Shown: positions 13,566 through 26,200 of the stretch, in pieces
Numbering within the stretch: the first letter of the stretch is position 1
How the letters are laid out: the number at the start of each line of letters is the position of its first letter
NCBI GenBank assembly: GCA_947034895.1
Contig: OX344764.1
Location: 56,091,348 to 56,155,347 of the forward strand
DNA from: Rhytidiadelphus loreus
Lineage: Eukaryota; Streptophyta; Bryopsida; Hypnales; Hylocomiaceae
Length of the DNA: 64,000 nucleotides
Direction: 5' to 3'
The notes under the pieces: model-generated
What the model was told of the DNA's origin: nothing
What the model saw: the letters and a program-made list of their open reading frames with translations, nothing else
Databases searched by the model: none
Program-made: the position numbers and the translations under genes

Positions 13566-15434
13566 ATGTCTCCTTAGATGCATGGGAGAGACTTTCAATG
13601 TGATTCAAGGATTGGGGTTGGCTAAGGAGTGATAATAAAAAGAAATTGTTTCCTATAGGGGTTTCCTTTTCAAGGATGGAGGAAGGCCCCTTGTCTCATG
13701 GGTCAAGAATGTTATGGTGGAATTAGGTTGCATGAATAATTAGGTTGCCTTACCCCAAGAAAGTTACTAGACAAGCCATCAAATTTAAATCAACAAAAAT
13801 TTATACAAACATTTTCATTTGTACACTTATACTGAGGTTCATGAGTCCGAATTGCAACAATACGTAATTCAAAAATCAGTACATTCTTATACAGTAATAG
13901 TAAATATTTATTCCATATATAGTATCAAATGTTGAGAAATTAGTAAGGGGACAACCTACTAATTTCACTATTTAGTGTAGGTTTTATCAAAATCCAATCC
14001 TTAAATTTCAACCCTTTAGCAACCAATTCTAATGCCCCTTATTGAAGTAGTACCATGCCCTTGTTCCCATTATTTGTCGTGGTTGTAATCAACCTACTTT
14101 GTAACTTCTTGCTACTTTTCTAGTACCTTCTAAACATTTCACATGTGGATGAATTATATTGGAAGTATATTAGATGACAATAAAATTGGATGATATTTAG
14201 TTGGATGCATTTTGAAGGTATGATTATCAATTGTTGGAGTTCACGTGGATGAATATCTATGCACTGTCATCTAGATGATAAATGCATGATGAGTTTGGAT
14301 AGACAATTGGTGTTATTCAATTGAAATTTGGTGCCGCACTACAATGTTTGATTTGAGATTTGTTTATATATCCACAATTTGATTGGCTCAATAGAATTAA
14401 ATATGAATGAGGTGGTGAATGGATGAAACTTTTGGATGCGATCATTTGGGTATTAGGTGTGTAGAAGGTTGTATATTTTACTAGCATTAGCTCAATATTG
14501 CCAGAGTTTCGAGCAAGCATTTACCTCAAGCTATGCATATGCAACAATAAAGATACCCCCATCTTCTTGACAATGACAACCTTCTATTTTTGTTTCTACT
14601 TAGCTTTTCCATCAATTCTAAAAAATTTGATTTGTGTTTTTGCATTTTGTTGTATTACAATGGATTTTTGGCTTGGGCACTCTAATTTAAATCCTTCAAA
14701 TTTGGCAAATTCTATCAAAAACTACTATCGATTTCAAATTGATATATGTTCATCCAATTGCTTCATGATATTGTCAGTCTTGCACGTGTAAAAAGAGGAC
14801 AAGAATAGGAAGTAAAAGTGAAGAAAATGAAGGCAGTACTAGAAATAGAGTGAAAAATTAATGTCATTATCAATACCTAGTGAATAAAAAATTGAAGAAG
14901 AACAAACTAAGGACTTGTAAAACAAATTTGTATATTGTAAGAAGCTTATCTAATGGCTATTTCAAGAGATGATGAAATGAACATGTTTTTTTGGCAAGAG
15001 TATATATAAGCAACCTTTGACAATATAAATTATTCAAGGAATGGATGGATATGAAGGTGTATCACATTGAATTTGCACTATAAGTTGGGTGAAATGGACC
15101 TGGAAATAAAAGAATTAGGCAAGAAAGTGTGCAAAATTGTCATTTAATATTCAAAACATGATCAAAGGCAAAATGTGAATTAAAGAAAGTATTGCCAGTT
15201 TGAGAAGGTCCTATGTAACTTGAAGGACATATTTTATTGAGATGAAGAGTTGTCTATTATCATATGCTTCAAATATATGCATAGTGCAAACTACTATTGG
15301 CTTAATAGGTCACAATAGCTAGTAGGCATGTTATACATGGGAGACTTTAGACCATTTATCCTAAACCGCACCTCAAGCTTGAACTAATTACATGGATTAC
15401 ACTCTTCTATTAGAGCATTACAATATCAACAATG
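13566..15434. other. AT-rich intergenic stretch
   Basis: No gene or clear repeat structure was seen. Open frames are short and AT-driven. Confidence 0.4.
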
Positions 15435-17532
15435 CTAGTTTGTGAGCCTAAAAGCGTAAGCTTAGAAGCTATGAGCGTACATTTTGTGAGCCTAGAGCAT
15501 TGATTGAAAAAAACTTCAAATTTTTGAGGCCAACAAAGAAAAAAATAGAGACATTTCAAAAAATTTATTTTTATTTTCATCCCTATGACCGTGGACCTAT
15601 GACCATGGGGCCTTGCAAGCATGCGCACCTCGCTTGGCTTGGCATGTTGACAAATGAAAACTTTAATTCATCTTGAGAACCATTTTTGTTCTTCTTGTGA
15701 AAATGTTTGTTCATGATGAAGCCTTTGAAGAAATTCTAAGGAAAACAAATATTTTGGACAATTGATGTAGGGCTCATGCAATAAGCACCATCTCACAAGA
15801 ACAAGGAAATTTTTAGAATGTCTTATCCCCCAAACCCTCCAAGGGGCTTTTCAATGCCTAGAGTTTTTTGGGGGTGTGATGGAGTTGTAACACACATTCA
15901 CACACTCAAAAGAAAATTTTAAAATTAAGAAAAAAAAATGTGTTTTTCAAAGTACTCTACTCCAAATTTTGCAAGGGAATTCTTGAGATGGTGAAATTGT
16001 GGAAACAAACAAATAGTAAATTTTTATTTTTTTTCCATTTTCAACTTTAAGAGTACGAAACTCTAGACTTCATAAGGGGTCTTTCAATAACAAAATGCGG
16101 TTTCAAGGGGTTACAAAGTTGCAATAAAGGAAAAATAAATAAAAGTAAAATCTTTTGATTATTCATTTTTTTAGAGTCTCAAACCCCAAAACCTGCAAGG
16201 GGTTTCTCGATACCAAAAGGGATATCTTGCGGTGATTAAGTTGTAGAAAAAATACAATAAATTTTTTTTTAATTGATTTTCTTTTTAGTTAAATTTTTTT
16301 TGAGAGTCCTAAATTTTCAACCTTATAAGAAGTATCTTTGTACTGAGAGGGGTTTCTTGAGGTGACAAAATTCCCAAAAAAAAATTAAGGAAACAAAAAT
16401 GATTTTTATTTTTAAATTTAAATTTATCCCCCCCCCCCTTTTTCTTAATATAGTTGAAAGTCCTAAATCCCCAAATTTAGTTAGGGATCTCTCTATACCA
16501 AGAGGATTATTTTGAGCTGACAAAGTTGCAAATTGTTTTTTGAAAAAAAAAAAAAACTTGGTTGAAAAATCCAAACTCCAAACCTTGCCAAGGGTCTCTC
16601 CGTACTAAGAGGGTTTGGCGGGTGATGAAGTTGCAAAAGAAATTCAATAATTTTAAAGAATTACAAAAAATCTATTTTCTTTTTCTTTTTCCTTGAGATT
16701 TCCAATCCCCAAAATCCACAAGGAGTTTCTTGGTACCGAGAGATCTTTGATAAGATTTAAGGTTTGAGACTTTCAACCCAAAATGATTTTTTGTGACTTT
16801 GTCACCCCAAGAAAATCCTCTCGGATTATTTAATTTGAGAGTCTCAAATTCTAACACACGCAAAGGATCTCTCAGTACCGAAAGGAGTATTGGGGATGCC
16901 AAACTCACAAAAAATTAATTATTATATATATATATATATATAATTTTTAATTTTTTTAATTTTTTAATTTTTTTTTAGAAGTGCCAAATCTAAAAGCCTT
17001 CAACAGTTCTTTTGGTACCAAGACAGGTTTGTGTAGGTAATGAAGTTAGGAAAAAAAATTGCTTTTTAACGTTTTTTAGTCCCAAACTCCAAATCTCCAA
17101 GGGACCTTTGTATACTAAGAGGGTTTTTTAGATGTGACAAAGTTATGGAAAAAAAATTGAAAATATAAAAATAAATTTTTTGAGAGACTCAAACCCAAAG
17201 GATTACTAGATATTGAAAGAGTTTTCTAGGGGATGATGGTTTTGTTAAAAAACTATAATAATAATAATAAAAATAATAGAGATTTCTTTTTGAGAATTTC
17301 AAACCCCTAACCTTTCAAAGGAAATCTTGGTATACGTGATATTCCTTGTTGTATTTTGTTATCAAAAATCTTCCATTTTCATAATTTTTTTCAACATTAG
17401 CTTCCAAAACACCCTCATCCTAATCCACAATAATAAGTCCTAATCCAAAAAAAAAAAAAAAGAATTCTAAAATCGGAGGTTCACAAGCTCACAAAGGCTT
17501 TTTAGCTCATGCTTTTAGGCTCACAAAATAGC
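15435..17532. mobile_element. 2.1-kb element with inverted ends and degenerate tandem units inside
   Basis: The left end GCTAGTTTGTGAGCCTAAAA and the inverted right end GCTATTTTGTGAGCCTAAAA match 19 of 20 and continue as related sequence. Inside, from about 15820 to 17340, about twelve degenerate copies of a unit of roughly 100-160 bp run head to tail. Each reads roughly GAGTCTCAAACCCCAAA, then CAAGGGGTCTCT, ATACC.AGAGGG and GGTGA..AAGTTGCAA, and is separated by A/T homopolymer tracts. No coding capacity is evident. Confidence 0.65.
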
Positions 17533-18075
17533 ACCCCCGGAGAAGACAATAAAGGGGTATTGCAAACAATAGTAGAATATTTATACAAATCAAACATGAT
17601 TGTATGTAAGAGTGAAGCATGAAGGCTATAAAGTCAAAGAAATGTCATGTTGTTAGGTGGACCCTATAGATTTCATATTCTTGAGTTCCATCTTGTTTAA
17701 TAAAAGCTATAGTTATATACATTGCACCTTATTTATGACAAATCTCAATAAAGAGATTCATGGTGTTATAGTATTTGTTAGCAAAAATTCAAAGATCAAT
17801 TGTTTACAATAGAAGAAGCATTTTTTTAGAAAAAGAAAAGAAAATAAGAACGTCTATATCTGCAAAAAAAGGAACATCTGACTTGTTGCGATTGGAGGTT
17901 GCCAATGATATGAATCAACAGCCATGTCATTATTTTCTACATAAATATTTTATTAGTATTCATGAAAAAATTTATTGAAGGCAGGCTAGTATCTATTAAC
18001 AATAACACGTACATTTTGCACAATAACCATTAATTTTGCATTTGATTCTTGTTCAATCCTTACCATTTTGGTCCA
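17533..18075. other. AT-rich intergenic stretch
   Basis: Nothing recognisable was found here. Confidence 0.4.
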
Positions 18076-18671
18076 TAATTAGCCCGGGCAAATTACTTAG
18101 TGTATCTATAAGTAGCCATGTGTGTTAAAGTGATTTTCTGACCCCCTATTTACTTTTTAAGAAACTATAATTTCAACCTACAATTTTAAGCTTTGTTTAA
18201 CAATGATTGTAGGTTTCTATTGCCAAAAATTTCCAACTCAAATAACATGTGAAATGATTTGTAGAATAGGTTGAAAAATTAACTAAAATAACATGTTTTT
18301 CAACTCAAATATTTATAGAGAACACATTTAGATGACCATTGCATCAATATTCAAGAAAAATGATTTTTCAATAGAAATTTATTTTCAAGAATTTTTTATT
18401 CATTTTTTAGACAATTTTTTCTTATATAAAATAGGGGTGTGAAAGTCATTTTCAGCTCTACAGTGTATTTTTTTACTTCAAAAATTTATAACTAATTATA
18501 ATTAACGAATAAAATTATCAATAATTCAAAACATAAACTTTCAAAGTAGAAAAATATATTGGTGTTTTTTTCTCCTTTTATTTAAATTTTAGGATATAAG
18601 ATAGGGGGTCTAAAATCTTAATGCACGTAGTTTCTAAATGGACACTGTAAGTGATCTCCCCGGATAATTAG
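18076..18671. mobile_element. MITE-like element, about 595 bp, with imperfect inverted ends
   Basis: The left TAATTAGCCCGGGCAAATTA (then CTTAGTGT) pairs with the inverted right end TAATTATCCGGGGAGATCAC (then TTACAGTGT). Inner segments also pair, with GACCCCCTAT near 18140 opposite ATAGGGGGTC near 18602. It is non-coding and diverged. Confidence 0.5.
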
Positions 18672-20026
18672 TAATATGTTGCCTCTAAGATGCAACAATT
18701 CTTGTTGAACTTCATTGGAATTCATGTTCAATTAAGTTTGAAGAAATGGAGATTTGTACTAGTGTATACTAATCGTAGTAGAATCTTGATTTGACTATTG
18801 TAGCTAGCAACCACTTCTGGAATATTATAGTTTATTTATGGTTTGAAAACTATATCTTAACCCCTAGGCACTCCCACATCCATACTATGGATGATGAATA
18901 TAATTCTTCAAGCCAATTTTTCATCTAAATATCTTCTCATTCATCAAGGACAAATCTTGCATGTTTAGAGGATGACCTTTCTTAATGACTAATTAGATGA
19001 AATTGATGGAAATTATAAATTCATATAAAGATATATTAAGCAAAAATGTGCTAAAATTTAAAAATTAAAAGTTTTAAGTTTTAAGCAAATTTTTCCCTCA
19101 ACCAATTTACAAATGGTTTAATTATTACTTGCACAACAATTCCCAAGAATTGAAAAATGGATAAACAATCCAAACATCGATATTAATTCCTTATTGAATA
19201 AAATTTGGACCAACCCCTCTCGCAACCCCTCTATTTCAGATGCCCAAATCACACATCTTCTTAAATTCCGGTATGAAAAATACATAGGTCAAGTCTGCAA
19301 ACACCTAACACTTCCCTATGCATACTTTGTAATTTACAACAAATAGACACATAGATATATGCTAGGATATATGTTCCCCTATGTTGCATCCATCCAAACA
19401 TCAAAGTTGTCCACATACAATGACACAACAAAATAATACATGAAATCCAAAAATGATACTATTACATACAAAATCTAGATGCTTTGCACTCATGAAAGCA
19501 GAAATTTCAAAAAAATCTTTTTGGAGCACATCATCTAACCATCATTATACCTTTGTCATTTCCCTAATTCCATGAATTTTACAAATGACACCCTCATATA
19601 CCCTAATTTGCTCTACCTCTAAACAACTTCTTTACAAAATGATCCTCCAACTATTCCAATATAACAATACAAATTCAAATCACCAAATTCACATATTGCA
19701 ATGACAAATTCTCCCTATATTCTATGGCGCTAAAGCTCAATAAATACAATTCACTCATTACCAACACTCAAAACCTAGGTTGGAATATACAACCACTGAT
19801 GATAATTATTGCAAGTCTTTGTGGCACAACTCGTACACCATTCATACAATCACTTCACCAACATCTTGAAATCTATATTATCCACAACATCTATAAAAAA
19901 ATACACTTTTAAACATTAATAACATTTCCATTAAATACGCCACTTACATACTGCAATACAAACAAAAGTTAAAACAATCAAACACTTTCTAATATACACA
20001 AATTATCCTAAAACACCACTTCTACC
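18672..20026. other. AT-rich intergenic stretch
   Basis: No gene was recognised; frames are short and without domains. Confidence 0.4.
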
Positions 20027-20526
20027 TTAACCCCTAAAGGGCCAAATTGCATTTTTTGACAACATAGCGATTTTGGGCAGCTCACTACAAATGGAATTTT
20101 TATTTAATATTTTCTTTGAAATTTCCACACAACATGTGTCCAAGGAGTAAATTTAAGGCCCAACAATTTTCATAACTTTTGACTACATGGTTCAAAAGTT
20201 ATTGCATGATAAGTAATTTTCAATGTTTGGTGGGCAGCCTGAGCAAAAAAAAAACTTCTTTGAAAATCACTTTTTTTTAAAATAAAAATTTGAAATTGAT
20301 TCTCTAGATTTATATATATATATATATACATATGTGGGGGGGGGGGGGGGGATAAGCTTTGAATCATTCCATTTTGATTAATGAAATGAAAGTTATGAAG
20401 AATTTTAGTTTGGGTTAGTTTGTAGGTAGTTATAGAATCTCTATTCTATAATAAACTTTGAAGTCATTTATTTAACTAAATTTTATATATTTTTGGAAAA
20501 TAAATAAAAACATTAGGTGTATATTA

Positions 20527-20951
20527 GGGGTAGTCACACCTTCACTTTGCACTTGGAGAATGGAGAATGAGAAGTTGGTGAGGGTTTGGAGGAGCCAATA
20601 GGAAGCCGTGGTGAGTGAAGAAGGTGTGAAACCCCTAAAAGATGTGTTGAGAGTGGAGAATGAAAAAAGTGGAGAAGTAACTTACCTAAATCTAAGATTA
20701 GATGTAAAGTTGGGGGAAATCAGCAACAACAAAGGTAAAGCGGCAATGAAAGGTAAAAGTGTAGAGCACAAAGGAATATTCTTAGTTGGATATATCTTCT
20801 GCACTCCCAATCTTCACCTCCGGAGGTGAAGACTAGGAATGCAGAAGATATATCCAACTAAGAATATTCTACCAACATGAAGCCAATCCTAAGCCGCCAG
20901 GTTTCCATTCTCCATTCTCCAAGTGCCAAGTGAAGAAGGTGTGACTATCCC
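20527..20951. mobile_element. Nested 425-bp foldback element with TA flanks
   Basis: The left end GGGGTAGTCACACCTTC and the inverted right end GGGATAGTCACACCTTC are each flanked by TA (20525-20526, 20952-20953), and both continue with CACTTGGAGAATGGAGAATG-like sequence. The TA duplication suggests a Tc1/mariner-type origin (inference). A long internal hairpin lies at 20774-20869. Confidence 0.65.
20774..20869. repeat. Loop-free inverted repeat, 48-bp arms with about 3 mismatches
   Basis: The centre of symmetry lies between 20821 and 20822 (CACCTCC|GGAGGTG). The arms run outward to GAATATTC on both sides and include the shared stretch TAGTTGGATATATCTTCTGC. A transcript would form an almost perfect 48-bp duplex, so a small-RNA precursor or cruciform is possible. 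Confidence 0.8.
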
Positions 20952-21424
20952 TATTGTTTATTGCACCATTACAACCATTGGGATTGGCATTTTTCAATTC
21001 CATAAATAAATTGTTAACAATTTCGTATTTTTAAACATTCTCTACTTCATTCTACTTACCATTTTTTTCTTATATGTTGCACAATTTCAAATGATCTGAA
21101 AATTTTCAAGCATGTAGCCAACTTGCCTTGAAGAAAGAATCCAAAGAGTAACAACCATTTTTGACATTTTTTCATACAAATGTGACCTTGTGAAGTGCAG
21201 CTGCCAGATTTTTTGCAGGGCAAAAAAAAGAAATTTTGTTACTTCAAATGCTAATATCTTGCAATCTACACGGTGGAAACTTCTAAAATTATTACCACAT
21301 CTTTTCAAACTAGTGTACTACAAGATCTTATGGTTACATGTTTCTAAAATTTAGTACTTGTCCTAGAAATGACAATTTTGGAGCAATTTTGGTGAAAATA
21401 TAGTCTACGATGATTAGGGGTTAA

Positions 21425-22180
21425 TCCTATGCTCATTGCATCCCCTTTTTCAACTTTGACACAATACCCAACTCTCAACCTACTCCGTTTCCTTTCTCAA
21501 ATTAACTTCTAAAGTCCTAAAAGTCCCAAAGTCTACTCGAGGGACAAAATGAATTTTAGGTAGGCTCTTCTAACCTCTATTTTGGATGTGGTCTTTTGAA
21601 ACTTTTTCTTAAGATAAAAAAATGTATTAGCTTTTGGAAAATATAATTTTTATGCCAAGTTTTTGTGGATTTGTTTTACTATCCAATCTCCCCCATTTGG
21701 GGATTATTGTGGCATAACTCTTACTCATACATTAAATTTTTGTCTACATGGAAAGCTTTTATTCATTCCATTTGGATTACTAATGTGAAAGTCATGGAGC
21801 TTCTTGTTTTGTAGGCAATCATTGACACATCTTGAGAAAATAACATATTGGAATCTTAGAGGTATTAACAATTTAGTTTTTCCTTCAATCAACATACCAA
21901 TTTCTATTTTATGATTTTTTAAAGAATAAAAATTAAGTTATTTTTTGAAGTTTTCCCCCTAGACTTTCAACTCAAATCTTCAACATAACATATTGAATTC
22001 AAAATCTTTAAAACAAAAAATTTAAGTTGAGAAGATTCAAAGTCAAATAATCTAGTCAAAGGATGTACACAAAAACCCACTTTCTTCACTTTAAATGCAA
22101 ATATTTTACAATCTACACTATGACAATTTCTGAAATTTCTTCCACACATTCTTATATTAGTCTAGTGTAAGATCTTATAG
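21425..22180. other. AT-rich spacer between two TTAA-bounded elements
   Basis: No gene was found. The segment separates the element ending at 21424 from the large element starting at 22181. Confidence 0.4.
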
Positions 22181-22200
22181 TTAACCCCTAAATGCCCAAG
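22181..22200 (+). repeat. Left terminal inverted repeat of the 13.9-kb element
   Basis: TTAACCCCTAAATGCCCAAG. It matches the inverted right end at 19 of 20 positions. The following 120 bp match the inverted end of the 40612-41257 element. Confidence 0.85.
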
Positions 22201-22439
22201 GCCTTTTTTGAGCTTTTTGGAATTTGCTTTAAATTGAACAAAAAGCCAACATTTTGATAAGTTTTAACAATTTTTTTTTAATTGTAATTATATAAATTCA
22301 AACTAGACATGATAGAACCCATATTTAAGTATTTATGGACAAATTGACGAATTATGGACAAATTCATAGTCCATAATGACCTTGAAAATAGAATAATATG
22401 ATTCAAATGATGTAAAAGTGTCGGCTGGCCACCCACACA

Positions 22440-23213
22440 ATGATAAAGAGAATTGCAATACTAACAAAATGCTTTAATGGCAAACAATTCGCTTTGAAAA
22501 GAAACAGTAGTGATTTATTAATTTTGCCGGCTTCAGAATGTGATAGTAGAAGAGACGCCTATAACCGTGCAACCGAAGTCCTGGCGAATCCCAATCAATG
22601 TCTGATGATTCCATCCCGGAACCAAGACATGTATCGGCATTCAGCCGATAAGACAAGGAGGTTAACGATCGCCGCCATTAGTAAAGACAACAGTAATCAT
22701 ACGTGGTCTAAAATTCAGGAATCCTGGAGCGCACTATAGAAAGTAAGTAGGAAATTCGTCCCCAGAGGAGGTTGATATAAATTTATTAATTGAAAAACGA
22801 GACATACATATCCGATGCAACTCCCACATGAAAAGAGCACTTTGAAGACGAATGACAAAAAATATCTTCTACATAATTGCTGTGCTGACGGAAGTATATT
22901 TTGTCGGCGGGCAGCCGATACATATTGTACATATCAAAGTCTATACCGAATAGATTTCAGAATTGAAGCTACAGCCGACATAGTGCCGAAAATGAGAAAA
23001 ACCAATGTGCAGAACCGTGAAATCATCCCGAAAGAAGATTATCCGGTTCATAGAACAAAATGATCAGCATGCAGAGCGGTCAGCTGTATCGGCTGGCAGT
23101 CGACAGATGCATCGGAGTCCCGTATCCGAGAAGCGGAGTGATGATGCTAGACCACCATGACTCGAAAGTGTCGTATCGGCTGGCAGCCGATAGGATAGAG
23201 AAGCGTGGTGGGG
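22440..23213. other. 3' flank of the left gene inside the large element
   Basis: No gene is supported here. The stretch holds four palindromes (22632, 22902, 23087, 23174) and short open frames that merely read through them. Confidence 0.5.
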
Positions 23214-26200
23214 TTAATCATCTCCCTCATCATCTGCATCCTTGTCCACAGTTGCACCTAATGCCTCTAGATTTGCAATCGCAGCAGCAACCGAGGCCTC
23301 CGGGATAACATGAGACGTGGGGGGTCCTTTCTTTGCATGCGAGGGTATTCTATGTGAGTACAGGACAATGTTGACATGAACCATCTGCGGCAGACAGAGT
23401 TCCTTGTGCCACCTCCGAGTCCAGCATTCCCTCGCCACAAGCGCTTTTCCCTCCCTCTTGGCTTTCATTGGAGTCCACCACTCTATCTTGAAATTCCCAT
23501 ACGTTGGTCCTGGAGTCATGTCCACACACTCGAATACCCTACCCAGCCAAACCGGCAGGTAATTGTTTTGACATGGTCGGCAAAGAACAAAGTCCCCTAG
23601 CAGGACATCCCTGAATGGATTGAACGTCAACCTTGGTCTGTCCTTGGCAGGACCGCAGTATGGAGTTGGCTCAGATTCGTCCTCCGGCGTGGTGTCCACT
23701 GGATTATTTGGATCCGCCCCGTCCTGTGTGAAAGCAGTTCCATGATCCCTTGTCCAGTCAGAGAGCGGCCACAATCCCTCTTGAAGCAATGCTGGAGTTT
23801 GTGGCAACGGCGAGTTAATCTCCGATAGAATTCTTTCCCAATAAGCAACGCAACCTGCCATCTCCTCTGCGTATCGCTTGTTTCTTGCCATTCCCGATTT
23901 CCAGAATTCAATGTACTTAGCGATTCCATTTTTGATGAAGGATTGTTTTTCATTGCATTCAGTAGCCCTTACGACTTCTTTCTCTGCATTTCGTCTTCTA
24001 GGATTAATGTCCACATTTCCCCAGAGTGCCTTGAATGGCACCGGTTGTGGGTCCCCCTGTGGAATGTTGGGTCTCCCATCTTTGTCCGCGGTCCACATTT
24101 TGACGGGCGGCCCTGGAGGCAGCCATGATGAGTCCGTGGTCCTTATTTTGTACCTCATGACCGGCCATCCACGATCATCTCCAGCCTCGACGACGTAGAA
24201 TTTGAAGAGGTGTTTGTCTCCAAGCCCGATGATCTTGTTCACCCCATCATGATGGAAGCCCTTGAGGAATGATTTGAAGTCCGCCACTTCCTGCACGAAC
24301 TCCGGAATGAAGGCCACAGTCTTCTGTGAATCCATGAACGCCTTCATGAGATCAGCAAGCACGTAGGTGTTTTTCCTTTTGATTAGTTTCGAGAGATAAC
24401 TGAAGTGCGCGTCGATGTCTTCGTGCGTGTGCCCGACAATGAGAAACCCGACAGTAACTTCTTTGAAAATTCGCTTGGCAGTGAGCAAAGAGCAGAAAGC
24501 CATGAGGAACCTATTTTTATTGTCTTTTGCGGAGTTGTCAAGTTGCAAGAATAGTTTTCTAGGAAGTGGAACATGAGGTCGCCCTGTTTGTGGAGTGTTC
24601 GTAACTTTCCCTGCGGCCTCAGGAACGGAGGAGTTGCACCTCGATTTCCCATGGAGCAGAGCCTCGAAGAAGCTATTCTGTGGCGGAGTGGAGAAGAGTA
24701 TCTTGGATTCCCGAACAGGTGGCCTCTCGAGAGCTCTGAGTACCCTGCACAGCGACGATATAGTGAAATTTGAATCCCCCGGCCAGAGTAATGTGGAGTA
24801 ATGAGCATATGCGCCATCTCCATGTCCATGAGTGAGCATGCCGGTACATGAGATTGGAATCTGCCCTAGCCTAGCGGTGGCTTTGGTTATGCGCTGCATC
24901 CTCGGAATCGCAGTCTTTGTGGTGTCCATTTTGTCATGAATAATGCAGAGGAACTCTCATGGATTTTGCACCGACTGTGTCGTCCATCCACTATATACAT
25001 TTCTACAAGCGCGTTGGTAATTGAGATGTTTCTCTCTGTCCTCGACTAGGGCTTGCCACTCATCGCAACCTCTCGGATACTTCGCAATGAACTCAACTAG
25101 GAAGTCGCATTCTGTGCATTTCGAGAAATTGCTCCCCACAGCCTTGACCTCTACGTTTTTGAAATGTGCTTTCCTGAGGCGACTGATTGCAGACTGCGAT
25201 ACCGGCTTCATATTACATATACCATTGACCTGTTTGACATAACTCGTTGAATAAGTTTCCGAGAGTGGCTAAACAGCTCTATCGGCCGGCAGCCGACAGA
25301 GTTGCAACGGACGGTCGAATAAGAGAAGTGATCTATGACAGAAGCGCATGGAAAGGAATTGGAAGGCAGAAAATGATGGTATCGGCTGGCAGCCGACATG
25401 AGGAGCTATGTATTGAATAAGTAGAGGCAAATAATGAACTTACATAATTAACTTGTTCGCGCATGTGATCCCAATTCATAGCAGAGGGGACGACCTTGAG
25501 GTTGTCTATGCGTTTATTTCCAACCAGTCTAAACTCGTTGGGCATCTGGTCCGCGTTTTCGTTGATGATCGTCATGAGAGTTGCTTGAGCCTGAACTGTT
25601 TGCGGCCTTGGTCTTCGAGCCCCTACATTTCCATGCGATCCGCTAACAGATCCTCCAACGGCCGCAGCCTTGTAGACATGATAGGCCGACCTCGAGACCC
25701 CGTGAATGATATACCAAGCGTTCTCGTAGACGTCTGTGTTTGCAAGAGTAATGAATTTTTTTCCAGGAGTAACACCTGCATGAAGTTGACTCTGCACCGC
25801 ATATGCCATCTCCCTCCTGGTCTCAAATGTGCAAGCAAAGAACTTCCGTCGTATATTTCTGGTGTCCTCCCAGGGAAACGTCTGGCAACATCTGAGCTTG
25901 CAGCACGTTTGCGAGCTGACCTTGCGTATATCCATGTCCGAGGTCTTCAACTGTAGTTTGGACAAGCTTTCGGTATTCCTGGGAATGACCTTTCTGCGCA
26001 CCGACCGGTATGGATTCTTTGGTACTCCCTGCATTCCATTGTCGTCTGACACATTCAAGAGAGCAGCCTCCGAGCATAGCGTGACAATTTCAGAGAGTAG
26101 CCTTCCTCCTTCCAATCTTGCATGTGATAACCTCCAGCGCATGGTTGTCATTTGCAGTGCCTCATTGTCCGATACGAACATGACTCCGACATCCGAATCT

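Larger units (their letters stand above)
20027..21424. mobile_element. TTAA-bounded non-autonomous element, about 1.4 kb
   Basis: The left end is TTAACCCCTAAAGGGCCAAA (20027). The right end, inverted, begins TTAACCCCTAATCATCG (ends 21424). Only about 11 bp of the ends match exactly, but they share the TTAACCCCTAA signature with the large element at 22181-36128 and the small one at 40612-41257. A second element is nested at 20527-20951. There is no long reading frame. Confidence 0.5.

Noticed and set aside
23878..24198. Plus-strand frames within the DUF7869 region
   Set aside because: They are shadows of a conserved minus-strand protein.
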